A DNA stretch of 64,000 bases from Kappaphycus alvarezii (Eukaryota; Rhodophyta; Florideophyceae; Gigartinales; Solieriaceae). The stretch's first letter is position 1, and each line of letters starts with the position of its first letter. Both the position numbers and the translations under genes were made by a program. Shown here piece by piece: positions 35,606 through 47,115 of the stretch. Location of the stretch: NCBI GenBank assembly GCA_002205965.3, contig NADL03000135.1, forward strand, positions 124,001 through 188,000, written 5' to 3'. The notes beneath the pieces are model-generated. The model was not told the origin of the DNA. It saw only the letters and a program-made list of their open reading frames with translations, and ran no database searches.

Positions 35606-36177
35606 CTTCCTCTCTCGGGCCCACTCATAACCCGGTATAGTGTGCAAGAAGTGCAGAGCTGTGCCTTATAGAACAGTCCAGTCAGCAGCGTACCTGTAGG
35701 ATAACAGTGGCTAGTAGTTTCCGCATGTCACTGCTGGCTGATGTTATCATCACACGACAGTCAGCGGAAGGCACACTATTTACTGACTCAAGTTTAGGGG
35801 CAATCGTTACCTACTGATTTCAATGCTACCAACTCGCGACTCATCAATTTTGGGTACGAACGCAAACAGGGCAGGTGAGTAACACCAGCCAAAGCGTCGG
35901 TCCTTTGAGGACAAACCGTCCCAAAATAGATTCACGTAGCGATCGCGATACTTAATCTAGACAGCTGATTGATGTCATCTGCCTCACGAAAGTGTACCCT
36001 TTTATTCAGCACTCCGAGAAAGCAAACGCAGACCATGCAGCTCTAGATCGCCACTCATATTGGAAACAAAACGCCGGCCAGCTTCCCCCATCGCTAGTAA
36101 ACTACCGCAGGAGATGCTATGATACGATGAACAACCAGAATCGACAGACACAAGCAGATGTATCTACCTTATGCAGC
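35606..36177. other. Spacer downstream of the ADP/ATP carrier gene
   Basis: About 570 bp between copy D and the carrier stop codon. No gene, repeat or RNA is recognised. Confidence 0.4.
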
Positions 36178-37243
36178 TTACATGTTCTGGTCGATGATCT
36201 TCTTGAGCTCATCGTACATAACGAGCACAAGGGCACCACCGGCACCACGGAGTACGTTGGAGAGGGCACCCTTGAAGAAGGCTCCAGTACCCTCATTCCG
36301 AGCAATCTTCCTCCAGGCGTCAAGAGTGCCGTTGTACATCCTTTGCTTGCCACCAGACTGCATCATGAGACGACGACGGACAGTATCGAAGGGATAAGAG
36401 ATAACACCCGAGGCAGCAGTGACAGATTGGGCCACAAGCCACTTGGCAAAGACATTAGCCTTCTTCTCATCCTCGAATAGAACACCCTTGGCTGTATCGT
36501 AGAGGCCGAAGTATGCACCGCGGTAGACAATAATACCTTGGACAGAAACACCAAAACCTTGATACAGAGCGAGCGGACCACCCCTCGTGGCAACCTTGCG
36601 GAGGCAGTCAACCAAGCCAGTGAATTCACGGCTAGAGCCCTTTCCAACATCGGCGGCGAGGCGGGTCCTAGCGAAATCAAGGGGATACACAATGAGAAGA
36701 GAGCACGCACCAGCTAGACCACCAGCCGCAAGGTTAGCCATGAAAAACTTGCCAAATTGCTTCTTGGGGTCATACTTGGGGAACTGCTTCTTAATGGTAT
36801 CCTTGAATGCAAAGTTAAAGGCCTGTGTCGGAAAATAGCGAATCACATTTGCAAGATTACCTCTCCAGAACGATCCGACACCCTGCTCACGAGCGACACG
36901 AGTGAAGCAGTTGATGATACCCGTGTACCTTGGAACCTCACCGGAGGCGATGAGCGGGTTTGCATCTTGGGTCTGCAACAAAAGCTTGACACACGCTCAA
37001 TGGGAGCGACGATGGTCTTGGAGATACCACCGGCGGTTCCACCGGCGGCGAGATCAGCAAAGAACTTCTTCGCATTGAAGGCGTCCTTCTCCTTCGGGGC
37101 AGCTGCCAGAACACACGCGGGGCGGAGGCGTTGGGACCTTCGGCTGCGGCAGCAACAGCGGCATATCTTGACGCCAATGCGGTGTAGGTAGGATTGGAAA
37201 GGGCGCCGCCTAGACCGGCATTAGTCCAAAGGGATGAGACCAT
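36178..37243 (-). CDS. Mitochondrial ADP/ATP carrier (adenine nucleotide translocase)
   Basis: This inner-membrane antiporter exchanges cytosolic ADP for matrix ATP. Three mitochondrial-carrier repeats are visible: APIERV near 37000, [10 protein letters not shown], and [12 protein letters not shown], each with the PX[DE]XX[KR] signature. The last holds the nucleotide-carrier signature as RRRLMM, where most family members have RRRMMM. The first ATG is at 37243. It adds an N-terminal stretch of about 60 residues ([17 protein letters not shown]...), like the extensions of plant and some algal carriers. The downstream 267 residues are one clean frame. The N-terminal third changes frame twice, near 37110 and 37000; at the second a GT doublet looks duplicated (GTGTGTC where GTGTC is expected). 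Sequencing error is likely. It is divergent from eL13, about 800 bp away. Confidence 0.92.
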
Positions 37244-38051
37244 CGTGATCTGTGGGTGTGAAGTAGATCAAGTTTAGGGAGAGGGGAGGACGGGGAGGAG
37301 GGATGAGAGGATTGGGTGGGGAGCGGAGATGTGGCTGACGATCTGCTGATCGACGGGGTGCTCGGCGATGGATCGTTGGTGGTGAGAGAGCTAATAAATG
37401 AAATACAATGTCAATTAGAGAATGGCTGGCTGATGTAAAATTGGGGATGAAATTCGACCGAAAATGATGCGGTCGGGCGGCAATCAAGTGGTGGGAAGTG
37501 AGCTTTTTTGCCTCTCCAAATGGTTGGGGCTGTGTTACAGAGTGGTTGGCCCACATGGAACGATGTCTTTATGTTTTTCAATTATTTTTGAGAGCTTGTA
37601 TTCCGGTAACGAGAATTGCCCTTTGCCATCAGTTATTTTGCCAAATATTGTAAATTGGGACTACATTTTTCCGCCCCTCGTCGTCTGACCGCGTCCCTGA
37701 CACTCTCCCTTTACCGCCTACAAAATTACCAAAAAATTAGGTTTGATTCCCTTCCACTTGCATTGATCATTCCCGCTGGCCTTGATCCCATCCAAAATTC
37801 TCTCCGTGATACAGTCGATCAATCCCGATTGAATCTATATTTGTTTTCATAACCGAGCGCACTCACGGCCGCCGGTGGGCGATGACCAGTTGGCCAGTCG
37901 CCGAAATCAGGTGTCCCGCCCCAGTCATTTCGACAACCACGACTACCCTCTCGTCCCTTCTGCACACGACATCAGCTCGCGCAAGTCACCGCAGACCTCC
38001 CAACCTCCACTACATTGCCAGCCCTCGCCTCGTAACAACCAGTGAATCGCC
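37244..38051. other. Divergent intergenic region (carrier / eL13)
   Basis: This 808-bp region lies between the two starts and should contain both promoters. C- and T-rich stretches precede the eL13 start. No further gene is supported. Confidence 0.45.
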
Positions 38052-38683
38052 ATGAAGCACAACAATGTGATTCCCAACAATCATTTCCGCAAGGAATGGC
38101 AACTACGCGTCCGCACATGGTTTGACCAGCCGATGCGCAAGCGCCGTCGTCGCGCTGCCCGAGTCGCCAAGTACGCCAAGGTCGCCCCGCGTCCCGCCGA
38201 CGGCGCCCTTCGTCCCATCGTACGCTGCCCCACCGTCAAGTACAATATGCACGTTCGCTTGGGACGCGGCTTTTCAATCGAGGAGCTCAAGGAGGCGGGC
38301 ATTCCTGCAAAGTATGCCCCGACTATCGGAATCGCAGTCGATCCGAGGAGGAAGAACCGCAGTTTGGATGCCATGCAGGATAATGTTCAGAGGCTCAAGG
38401 AGTATAAGACCAAGTTGATGTTGTTCCGAAGAATCCGTCAAAGCCGAAACCGGGAGATGCTTCAAAGGAGGATCTTGTCACGGCTGCTCAGTTGGAGGGC
38501 AAGTTGATGCCGATTGTTAAGAAGACTCAGACTGTTCAAGTCCTTCCTATCACTGATGAAGACAGGTCGAAGCAGGCGTACAGGTCGTTGCGCATTGAGC
38601 GTGCCAACAAGAAGCTTGACGGTATTCGCAAGAAGCGTGCAGCTGAAGCTGCTGCCGCTGCGAGGAGAAGAAGAAATAAATGA
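38052..38683 (+). CDS. RPL13: 60S ribosomal protein eL13
   Basis: This is a component of the large cytosolic ribosomal subunit. It opens [17 protein letters not shown] and continues with the basic [18 protein letters not shown], then [35 protein letters not shown] and [11 protein letters not shown], all family signatures. After LMLF the frame shifts by one base at the CC of 38426-38427, where CCC would keep the frame. It then continues with the C-terminal third ([34 protein letters not shown]). Allowing for the missing base the length is about 210 residues, the usual length of eL13. The slip at a short C run in so conserved a gene points to sequencing error. It converges with the SAP-domain gene. 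Confidence 0.95.
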
Positions 38684-39156
38684 CAGCGGTAACTTGACCC
38701 AGTGTCTCTCCGTCATGTATCCTGCAATTGAAACTGAAGCGATTATGTCGCCTCGCGCAAGCGCAAGCGGACATTGTCGTGCAGCGCAATAGGTGGGTAG
38801 CAAGTACTCAGTTGCCCGCATACGTATTAGATATAAACAGCAACTGCGGAAACGACGCTTTACTCTCATGAGGGGCTCAATATCGCAACAGCAGTGGGAT
38901 CATCGCGCAGTTGCGCCTTTCCTTTGCTGGAATTTCAACGCATCGCAGTAAACCGCATCGCGTAGCATGCCTATCAGTACACGAGTCCAGATCTCTTTGC
39001 GCAGACCTTATCCAGGACAACGGCATCGCTGTGCTGCATCAGACTGCTTGACATATGCAACTTCCCTTAAGTCCTGGGTACTGCGCCACCGCCTGTGAGC
39101 GATGCAAGGTCAAACAGCTGTACCGCTGCCTGCAGTCTGAAACCGCCGCTGTCGTT
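38684..39156. other. Convergent spacer, eL13 / SAP protein
   Basis: About 470 bp holding both 3' ends. No gene or RNA is recognised. Confidence 0.45.
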
Positions 39157-39920
39157 TCATCTCCGTTCGCGCTCTTCTTTTGATAGTCTGGAGTCAACCA
39201 GCGCAGACCCAAACTTTATGGCGCGACGACGTTTGAGTTCATTGACCTTGTTAAGTTCATCCGCGTCAGTTGACTTGACCGATTTGGAGTTTCGGGCAGC
39301 GGCTTCTCGGTGGGCTGGGGCTTGGGCTTGGGCTTGGGCTTTTCTACCGCTCCAAATCGCTGCATGCGCTTCCTCATGCGCTCCTCATGAGCCAACTCGT
39401 TTAAGCGCTGTAGATCGCCATTGGCTACGACTTGGCGGTCTTCGTCTTGTGGAACGTCGCCTTGGTCGACATTGTCTTTCTTTGTGCCACCGACATCATC
39501 TTCCCTTTGTTGTTCCTCGTGTTTATAATCCGTATTGGTCTGACCAGGAGTGGGAGGATCTTGAGGTTGATTGTTGACTGGTATTGATTCCTGCTGCCCA
39601 GGGACTCCAGCGGAAAAAGGTGGCGATGATGAGGGGGGCGGCGCGTTTGGAGTCTCATCGTTTGGTTGCAAAGTTGGCGTGGAACTCTGGTGTTGCTCGG
39701 CACTATTGTTGGAAGGGGGCGGCGGGGGTGTAGTTGGTTTGGACAGAGTTGGGTTATCGTCCTTGCGCTGCTGCTGCTGCTGTTGTGGCTGATCCTGCTG
39801 CTCGCGTTGAAGGGCCTCGCGCAGTCGCTTCATGAGCGCGGGGCGCGTGCCAGTCATGTTGAGACCGCGGTCTTGCAATTCCTTGCGAATCTGAACTACC
39901 TTCAGTTTTCCAATCTTCAT
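39157..39920 (-). CDS. SAP-domain RNA-export protein, Tho1/SARNP/MOS11-like
   Basis: This is probably an mRNA-export or TREX-associated nucleic-acid-binding protein in the nucleus. Residues 4-38 (KLKVVQIRKELQDRGLNMTG followed by RPALMKRLREAL) form a SAP domain. A polyglutamine- and proline-rich disordered middle follows. The C-terminal part has two copies of the family's short motif: EERMRKRMQRFGA, and after a one-base frame change near 39300 ELKRRRAIKFG. Between them is a KPKPKPKPQP run. Without that frame change the chain stops at 39216; the motif continues in the next frame to a stop at 39157-39159, so I take that as the true end. The second RFG-type motif supports the Tho1/SARNP assignment over a generic SAP protein. 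Confidence 0.75.
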
Positions 39921-40805
39921 GTTGAGGCAAACTCGGTGGTAAGAGAGGGTTATTGGGAATGAGTCAAGCAGCAGTCGAAATAGGAGGGGTTACGGCAACA
40001 CTAGATGAGTGAAAAGTGAGGGGCGGGTGCGAACCGTAGGTAAACAAGGATGCATGTGATCGCTGACACATTAGGGCGGCGGCTACTCTTATTTGAAAAT
40101 CAGGGTGACGCCCGTCCATCCTTGGCCACCTTTTGGGACCATTTCATATTCTCCTGTACGGTTCTGTAAGGGGTACAGTACGTACAGTACAGTACAAATC
40201 AAACCTGTGCACTGCAGTACAAAATATGGTCATCCGGGAAACCTGTATAGTACTCTACAGTAACAACCAACTAAATCCTTAACTAAAAACTCGCACCTGT
40301 GCGGTATACAATATATATTTTTCTTTTTTTTAATATTGGATACTGTATCATGAAGTGCAGTACAGTATCGTACCCCTACAGTATTGCCAAAATTAAGTGT
40401 GTAATTATCTTTACTTCATGTCATGTTTTCCAAAATTAAATGGACTAATTGAACTGCAGTAGTGTAGATACAGAGCGCATTAAACTTCTTTCTGTCCTGT
40501 ACCCCTAATGGCTACTGTATTTTAATGTACACAGCATTTAATCATTTACTGCTTACAGCCCTGCAGCATGCCGCCCCTTAAGGTATTTAGACGGGTAATG
40601 CCATTAATTAAAGATAACTGTGGTGATCCCAATGATTAGACCTGAAGCCAATAAAAAGCAACCTGCGCAGTGATGCAGATTTTTGAATTTAAAATTTGAT
40701 AAAAATGTCACAATACCGGACTACTCTATTGATTACTTTTCCACAGACATATGCAGGTGCAACATGCAAAGTCCTGAATACCCTACTGTAACAAACCTAA
40801 GACTA
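39921..40805. other. Intergenic region dense in TACAGTAC motifs
   Basis: Upstream of the SAP gene, this AT-rich region contains overlapping GTACAGTAC motifs at about 40170-40200, 40233-40262 and 40350-40383. No gene is visible. The Copia IV 5' LTR begins at its right edge. Confidence 0.5.
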
Positions 40806-41134
40806 TCGATTTACAGTAGAGTATTGTTATGCGCACTGTAATGGAGAATACAGTGCCACCGTCGTGCGGTATACTATACCGGTCAGCATTTGCCCCCACG
40901 CTCTCGCTGATCGGAGATACAATCGAGAAGTTTAGCAGCGTCGACTTTCAGGTTTGTTGTCCAGCCGAAGTGTGCAGCCCTGGCCCTTTTCAGTAAATAA
41001 AAGTTATTCCTATATTTCTACCTAGCCTACTTAAACTACCTATTCCTATCCAAACATAACCTTGAGCTATCGATAAATACTCCTGATTGTACAGAGTTAT
41101 GAGAACGAGCGCAGTTATTGTTGTAAACACGACA
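40806..41134 (+). repeat. Copia IV 5' LTR
   Basis: About 325 bp match 46660-46988 in direct orientation at roughly 85-90 percent by eye. Shared landmarks are ATGCGCACTGTA, ACAATCGAGAAGTTTAGCAG, CCTAGCCTACTTAAACTACC (ACTTAGCC in the other copy) and AAACACGACA. The divergence points to an insertion older than Copia VI. Confidence 0.85.
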
Positions 41135-41859
41135 ATCCGGATTCGTTCGTTACTGTGCTGCGCCAACCAACCTGATCTCTGAAACCTTCGTATCTCATTA
41201 CCATCATTGTAAGTTCGATCCGAACCGTCGATTTTCTTGGAATATTATTTCACATTCAAATCCGCCAGAATAGCTCCGGTCTTCCGCTTTCGTTTTAGTT
41301 TACTACGTGGCGATACGTGGAAAGAATGAGAGTGATCTTTTCTGACGAACCGGCATTTATCGATCCTGAATGCTGCCAAGTCGTCCATGAAATTATTTTC
41401 CACCTCGGGTGGACCGAGTGGCTCCCTCGATCGACGTCCGCTTACCAAACCTGACAGATGTTACCGATTATCTCATCATTTTTGTTTCCACCACCGAATC
41501 AAGTCGTCACGGGCCTTTATCCAACATTCTGAGATGTTTTACGTATATCGGTTTTGCATGATATCGCGAAATTGATATTTTTTTGATGAAATTACGATGC
41601 CGTTTACAATTTTGTATCCGCAGAGGACTCATAGAGAAGATCAAGCGCTTATATACATTGTTCTGGCTCTTGTCTTTGATTTAACTCGACTCGGACTATG
41701 CTGGGAGTATTTTAAAAAAGTTCAAATAAGGCGTGAATCTTCTAGCCTTCTACTGAATTTCGATTCTTCTGATCGTGCGACGGAAGATTAACAGGGAAAA
41801 GTACAGCCACTTACAAAGCAGACTGCCCAGAATGGTCATCAAAGTAACATACAAGTCCC

Positions 41860-42668
41860 GGTGGTAGATGGAAGTCCTACTCATCCCATGAATGAAATGG
41901 AACAAGTTTATCATTCGAACCCTGGAAACCAAGGATCAGACGACAATTATATGATCAGGGATCCAGAGAAAGGATTGAAACCCCTTTTTGAGGAAGAAAT
42001 CATCGTAATCGTGATTAGAACAGCTATGCAGACTTCAAGAAGGCAAATTATGCCCAGAAATGTTTAAGAAGTGCCAATTTCGTAGAGATTTAAGTTTGGA
42101 TATTGCTGAGACTCTAAAGTTGTATAGAATTTGTTGTCGCCAGTACCAAATTTCGCAAAACCAGAAAGCAGACTACTTCTTCCATATTCTAGATGGTGCT
42201 GTTCGCAAGTTCTACTTTGGAAACTGCCGCGACGATATGAACTACGTTTAGATCGTGAAAATTATGGAAAGTGAGTACATTTCATATGCCCGGCAGCTAC
42301 AAATCAAAGGGACTTCGGAAACGCTAATAATGAGGTCTTTAATGTGAAAGAGAAACATATCTGATGTATCGGAAGGTCTAACGAAGATGATGGCTGAAAT
42401 TAACGAGATTTTACCCCAATGCCCGCCCGACTTCCGCTCGGACGCCAATAAGTTCGACTATCTAAGGAAAGAAGTCACTGAATTTCAAAATTGGTCACGT
42501 ATCCCGATTCAAAACATAGTTTCGCAAGGATATTTATTTAACAAGTTCGTTACCACACTTAACGAATCGATCCAAAACCTTCGGCAAATCCTCCTACTTA
42601 CCAGTTTGACAGCAAGTACACATGCGATTTATGCAGTCGAAGGGACTAATGGGGCCTTGAAAATATGA
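41860..42668 (+). pseudogene. Copia IV gag region
   Basis: The plus-strand pieces include LFKKCQFRRDLSLDIAETLK, FFHILDGAVRKFYFGNCRDD, INEILPQCPPDFRSDANKFD and FVTTLNESIQNLRQIL. These helical stretches are typical of this Copia lineage's gag. This is a fossil. Confidence 0.6.
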
Positions 42669-43849
42669 CCGCTATGACCGCAATCCTATAGCAACCACGT
42701 GTTATATTAAGAATCATGGAACACATAAGGGAAATAGAACCCGTGGACAAAATCGCTCCTCTGAAGATTCCCGTTGACGTAATGAGTGCCACAAATTTGG
42801 GACTCCGAACTGAAAACCGAGCTATCGATGCGCTCCTGGAGTTATAGAAGCGCATGCTCGCCGCAGGATACGGAATAAAGAATCTTCGACCCATATTCTT
42901 GCAGAATTCATCAAACGGGAAGAATTTTCATCTCAGAATATCAACGAAAGGGTCGACAGCGATACGGAGTCTGCCGATGAAACTAGGAAATCGCAGAATT
43001 TGATTCTCTTTCGCCGACCCTGCTGACTTTTCAAGCAACCAATGTGAAGAATACCGAAAATACCCGATTGTGACATCCGAACATGACATTTTACTCAGTC
43101 ATACTACTTCCACGTTGTGAGACTATATTCAGGCGCCCTCGGATTTTAATATAGGCTACATAATTTACATGTAATTTCTTTTCGCCTTAATGACAGTGAG
43201 AGTACAGATTTTAAGTGTGAAATGTTTCATGGAATATCTATGTTGCGAAGATGGAAAAATAATTCTCCAAGGTCGCCCTATGGGTTTCCTATGCGATTTT
43301 GGGGCACCGAATCGGTGGCCGGTCGCAAAGAAATAACTCATATGCAGCTCTCTTCTGACATGCGAGTGAAAAAGGTACTCCCACGCTCACAGATTCAGAT
43401 TCGCCGATGCATCCTATCCCGGTCTTGGTCGAGTGTCATTCCCACTTGATACGAATCCCGTTATCCCAATGATTTACGTAAACTTAGACATCGTGGATCG
43501 CAGATATTACCCTCGCTACTTAGAATGTACATCTTGGACAGGGAGTCGCTCGCCCTTTGTACGGTCTCGAACAGAATGATAAAACGAGTCGCCCATACTA
43601 TTTTGAATAACGGAGTGGTCTACATCGATGATTGGCACATAAAATGTTCAGCTCTCAGAGTAATCACCTCTACGCATCTGGACGAGCCTGTTATTATACA
43701 CATCTTACGAGGGCGCAACTTCGAAGTTACACCGTAACATTTTCCACCCATCTGCCATGAAGCTGTTCAACATGATCAATTTCTCGCAACCGAACGGGGG
43801 TACTCCAGAAATGATGAAGATACTCAAGGGAATTTCGCGGAAGTGTGAC

Positions 43850-44300
43850 CCGTGGCAAAGGACTCGTAACGCTCCAACAAGGTTTCGAGTAACTCCAAGA
43901 GCCGAAAATGTTCGCTTCAATGAACGAATACTTCTAGAAATCATGTATATCGACGGGGCCCCCCCCGCACATCTTCTATTACAGGGTAAAAAATCCAGCG
44001 CGGCACGATTCCTTAAAGGAGTTTCATCTGAAGATATATGGAAAGCAATAATTCATTCATGTGCCTCGATATACACTGGGCTTCTGAACCGTATCTTTAC
44101 GGATCAAGGGTCACAGCTTGGAGACAAATTCATCTACCTAGCTCGTCTCTCCGACATCAAGGTTGAAAAAACTGGTATTGAGTCATACTCCAGTCTGGGA
44201 CTATGCGAGCGAATCATGAGCCCTTGAGACGAGCTTATCGAATAATCATGCTAACTCAACCCAAGATCGACAGAGATCTTGCATTAGCGCTGTTCTTTGA
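43850..44300 (+). pseudogene. Copia IV integrase core
   Basis: FTDQGSQLGDKF, followed by GIESYSSLGLCERI and RAYRIIMLTQPKIDRDLALA, is the second half of a retroviral-type integrase core with its D and E region. This is a fossil. Confidence 0.6.
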
Positions 44301-44599
44301 AGACAATGAACGATGCCCTCGGCCCAGAGGGACTTGTACCATCAGCTCTCGAATTTGGAGAGTTACCTCAGCTTTCTGTACCACCCGAACCTCGAACAGC
44401 CTTACTACCTTTTTGACCGCGAAAAGATCGCCGAAACTGTAAAACAGGAGACGCAAGTCCAAATGATAAGACTAAAACTACTAAAGTGCTTTAAAACATG
44501 CAGTCCCATCTTCGACCGACCGCACCTATTAGACAGGGGGTCAAGTTCTTGTCTGGCGAGAAAGTCGTCAGTGGTCGAATTGGAGAATGGAAGGGATCC

Positions 44600-45380
44600 T
44601 TTCGATGTCTACCGTTGACATGGACAGAAAATTGGTCTATTTACGAGAGTAAGAGACCGCCAAAACCATTCAAAATAGCTCAAGAGAAGACCTATCTCAC
44701 TCCTGAAATCCTCTCGTCCACGTTTCTTGCAGACTTGAAGAAGAGTTGGCCCAATTTAAGAACCTTAAAATGACTTAATATGGCAAAAGAGGTATTGGAA
44801 CAAAGCGACAGTCGAGCCAAAAACTTCAGAAATGGATAATGCAAAGAAGCAAGAAATGAGATCCCTACTGAAACGTGGAAAATTCAAAGTAATTCTTAAG
44901 GAAGATGTTGCATCTGATGGTAAAATTCTAACCGGACGCTTCTTCCTTTCAATTAAGTCACCCATATACGGGAAAACAAAACACAAAGCACGTTACGTTA
45001 TTAGAGGGTATCGTGATAATATGAAAAACAATCTGGTAGACACATCCTATAAATTGCAGCCGCAATCCGTGAGACTGCTCTTATTGCTGGCAGCAATACT
45101 GTATTACAGTTAGAATTATGGGCAGCAGATATAACATGAGCTTATCTTCAATCATCAGAACCGCTCGCAAGGGATATACACATAAAATAACCCCTACTCG
45201 AATTCGAATCCAAACTGGATCAGTGTCTTAAGTTGTTTCGACCTCTCTACGGCCTATGCGACACAGGATACTTATGGCATAAGACCGTAGATAGAAATCA
45301 CCGCAAGGAATGGAAGATGGTACCACTTCACATGGACCCTGCGCTCTACTTCTTACAGTATAAAGGGAAGCTAAGGTCCT
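44600..45380 (+). pseudogene. Copia IV reverse transcriptase region
   Basis: AKKQEMRSLLKRGKFKVILK, RFFLSIKSPIYGKTKHKARY and RGYRDNMKN form the N-terminal part of a Copia RT. Pieces typical of the following fingers and palm region come next. This is a fossil. Confidence 0.65.
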
Positions 45381-45399
45381 GAGTGGAAGTTATGTGGAA

Positions 45400-46560
45400 T
45401 ACCTCCTCTGCTGTTGAGACAAATACTTTCGAAAGCTCTCAAAGCTTACCAAAAGCCTGCGACGAAGCTAAAGTCCCCCACTTCAAAGCCGCCGCTAAAC
45501 ACCATAGCGTCAATCACCTAATCATCCAAAGCCTTCCATACTGTACCCTCATCCACATCTGCATTCCTGTCAATTTCACTCCTGTACTTTGAGCAACTGG
45601 CAAGACCCTCTCCTTCACTCATCCTGTTCTGTTCCACGCCTTCTTCTCCCATCGCTTTAAAACTTTCCGTAGGCACAGGCAAAGGTCCAGTGGCACGAGG
45701 ACTCGTGGTCGACACAGCCTAACCTGGCTCAGCAAAGCACTGAAGATGTTCGACATAGGATTCCTGGCCTGGAGTTCCGAAACAGCCCCGCCGCGCATTT
45801 ATCATCGCCCATTCCACAACCGCTACGGTGGTGTCCTCGGCCCACTGGCAGACCATGATCCGCCGGCACCTCGCCCTCCCTGTATGTGACCACTCTCGCC
45901 AGCTCACCTGCGCACATTGTAACCAAACTATGGACGCGCTTGATGACCACTAGGGGGACCTCTGCCCAGCCGGTTTTGGTCGCCCGCACCGCTACAACTC
46001 GCTACGAAAAGTTTTCGGCGACCACGTTTCCCGCGCTACGGGCCTGGACTGCCAATAGGAGGTCCCGCTTCTTGTCCCGGGAACGAATATCTGCCCTGCG
46101 GACATTCTCATGCAACCCCCGCGCCTGCCCACTGGCCACCAGGTCTGCCCCATAGCTTACGAAATTACGGTTTTCTCTCCGTTCAAACAAGGCGTGAGCT
46201 CAGTGGCCACGAAAATGGCCGGCGCCGCCGCCAACATTGCTCACAGAGACAAAGTCAAAGACTTAGAGCGCAAAATGGTACGCTGGATCCCGCCTCCTTC
46301 GCACAACAAACTCCAGGAACCAAGCTTTAAGTTTCAGCCCCTGGCTTTCGATTCCTTGGGTGCTCCATCCCCCGCCTCTATTCTGTTCCTAGAAGAATTC
46401 ATCCCGCCCATCGCGTAGAAGTTTAACACAACCCCAGGAGTGATCCGCAGACGTCTTTATCAGCGCATAAGTTGCACAATGTGATCTTCTGTTGCAATGG
46501 CGATTCTATCGAGAGCCCCACTGCAAGTGCATAACTTGGAACATCCGGTTATTTCTTAGC
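45400..46560 (+). pseudogene. LINE-like C-terminal nuclease module, copy E
   Basis: The recognisable module runs from about 45.95 kb: PADILMQPP, IAYEITVFSP about 18 residues later, VATKMAGAAANIAHRDKVKD, FQPLAFDSLGAPSPASILF, then RRRLYQRISCT, SSVAMAILSRAPLQV and a stop right after HPVIS. It is the closest relative of copy A, sharing block order, spacing and C-terminal end. It has several frame or stop interruptions. It sits inside Copia IV between the RT region and the 3' LTR, so either it inserted there, replacing or disrupting RNase H, or the region was rearranged. Sequence from 45.4 to 45.95 kb is less clear and may be upstream parts of the same LINE. Confidence 0.5.
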
Positions 46561-46659
46561 AGTATATTCAGACCTGCAATGTAAAGGATAGATACTCAAT
46601 GAAGTGAAGTTCCTGCAATACGCAATTATGAGCACGAAGTCTGGAAACAGAAGGGAATG

Positions 46660-46988
46660 ATCGAATTACAGTAGATTATTGTCATGCGCACTGTATTGGA
46701 GACTACAATACCCCAGTCGTGCTGCATATATACCGGTCAGCGCTTGCATCCACGCTCTCGCTGGTCGGAGGTACAATCGAGAAGTTTAGCAGCGTCGACT
46801 TTCAGGTTCGTTGTCCAGCCGAGGTGTGCAGCCCTGGCCCTTCTCAGTAAATAGAATATATTCCGTTATTTCTACTTAGCCTACTTAAACTACCTATCCT
46901 TATCCAAACATAACCTTGAGCTATTGACAAATACACCTGATTGTACAAGGGTATGATAGCCAGCACAGTCATTGTGGTAAACACGACA
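46660..46988 (+). repeat. Copia IV 3' LTR
   Basis: This is the direct partner of 40806-41134 and ends in AACACGACA like the 5' copy. Confidence 0.85.
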
Positions 46989-47115
46989 AAAACAGTTAGG
47001 TTTTGAATAGAGTGGCTAAATTCTGCATGCTGTCGGGCGCGACATATTACAGACGCGGCACATGTGGACCAAATCGCATAACTAAGCTGCTGATGAAGCC
47101 GAGTATTCATACCTC
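46989..47115 (-). pseudogene. LINE-like nuclease module, copy F (C-terminal fragment)
   Basis: On the minus strand the first 35 codons from 47110 read TRLHQQLSYAIWSTCAASVI. This fits the tail RTRIYQRISCTLWSSVAMA of copy A. The fragment abuts the 3' LTR of Copia IV, so Copia IV may have inserted into this copy. Confidence 0.4.

Larger units (their letters stand above)
40806..46988 (+). mobile_element. Copia retrotransposon IV, degraded, with direct LTRs
   Basis: This plus-strand Copia-class element is bounded by two LTRs. It has a gag region (about 41.85-42.65 kb), a protease and early integrase region (about 42.9-43.7 kb), an integrase core (about 43.85-44.3 kb, with RIFTDQGSQLGDKFIYLARL) and an RT region (about 44.6-45.38 kb, with DGKILTGRFFLSIKSPIYG and KHKARYVIRGY). 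Between RT and the 3' LTR lies nuclease-module copy E, and RNase H was not recognised. It is broken many times (more than five) and of intermediate age by its LTR divergence. Confidence 0.8.
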
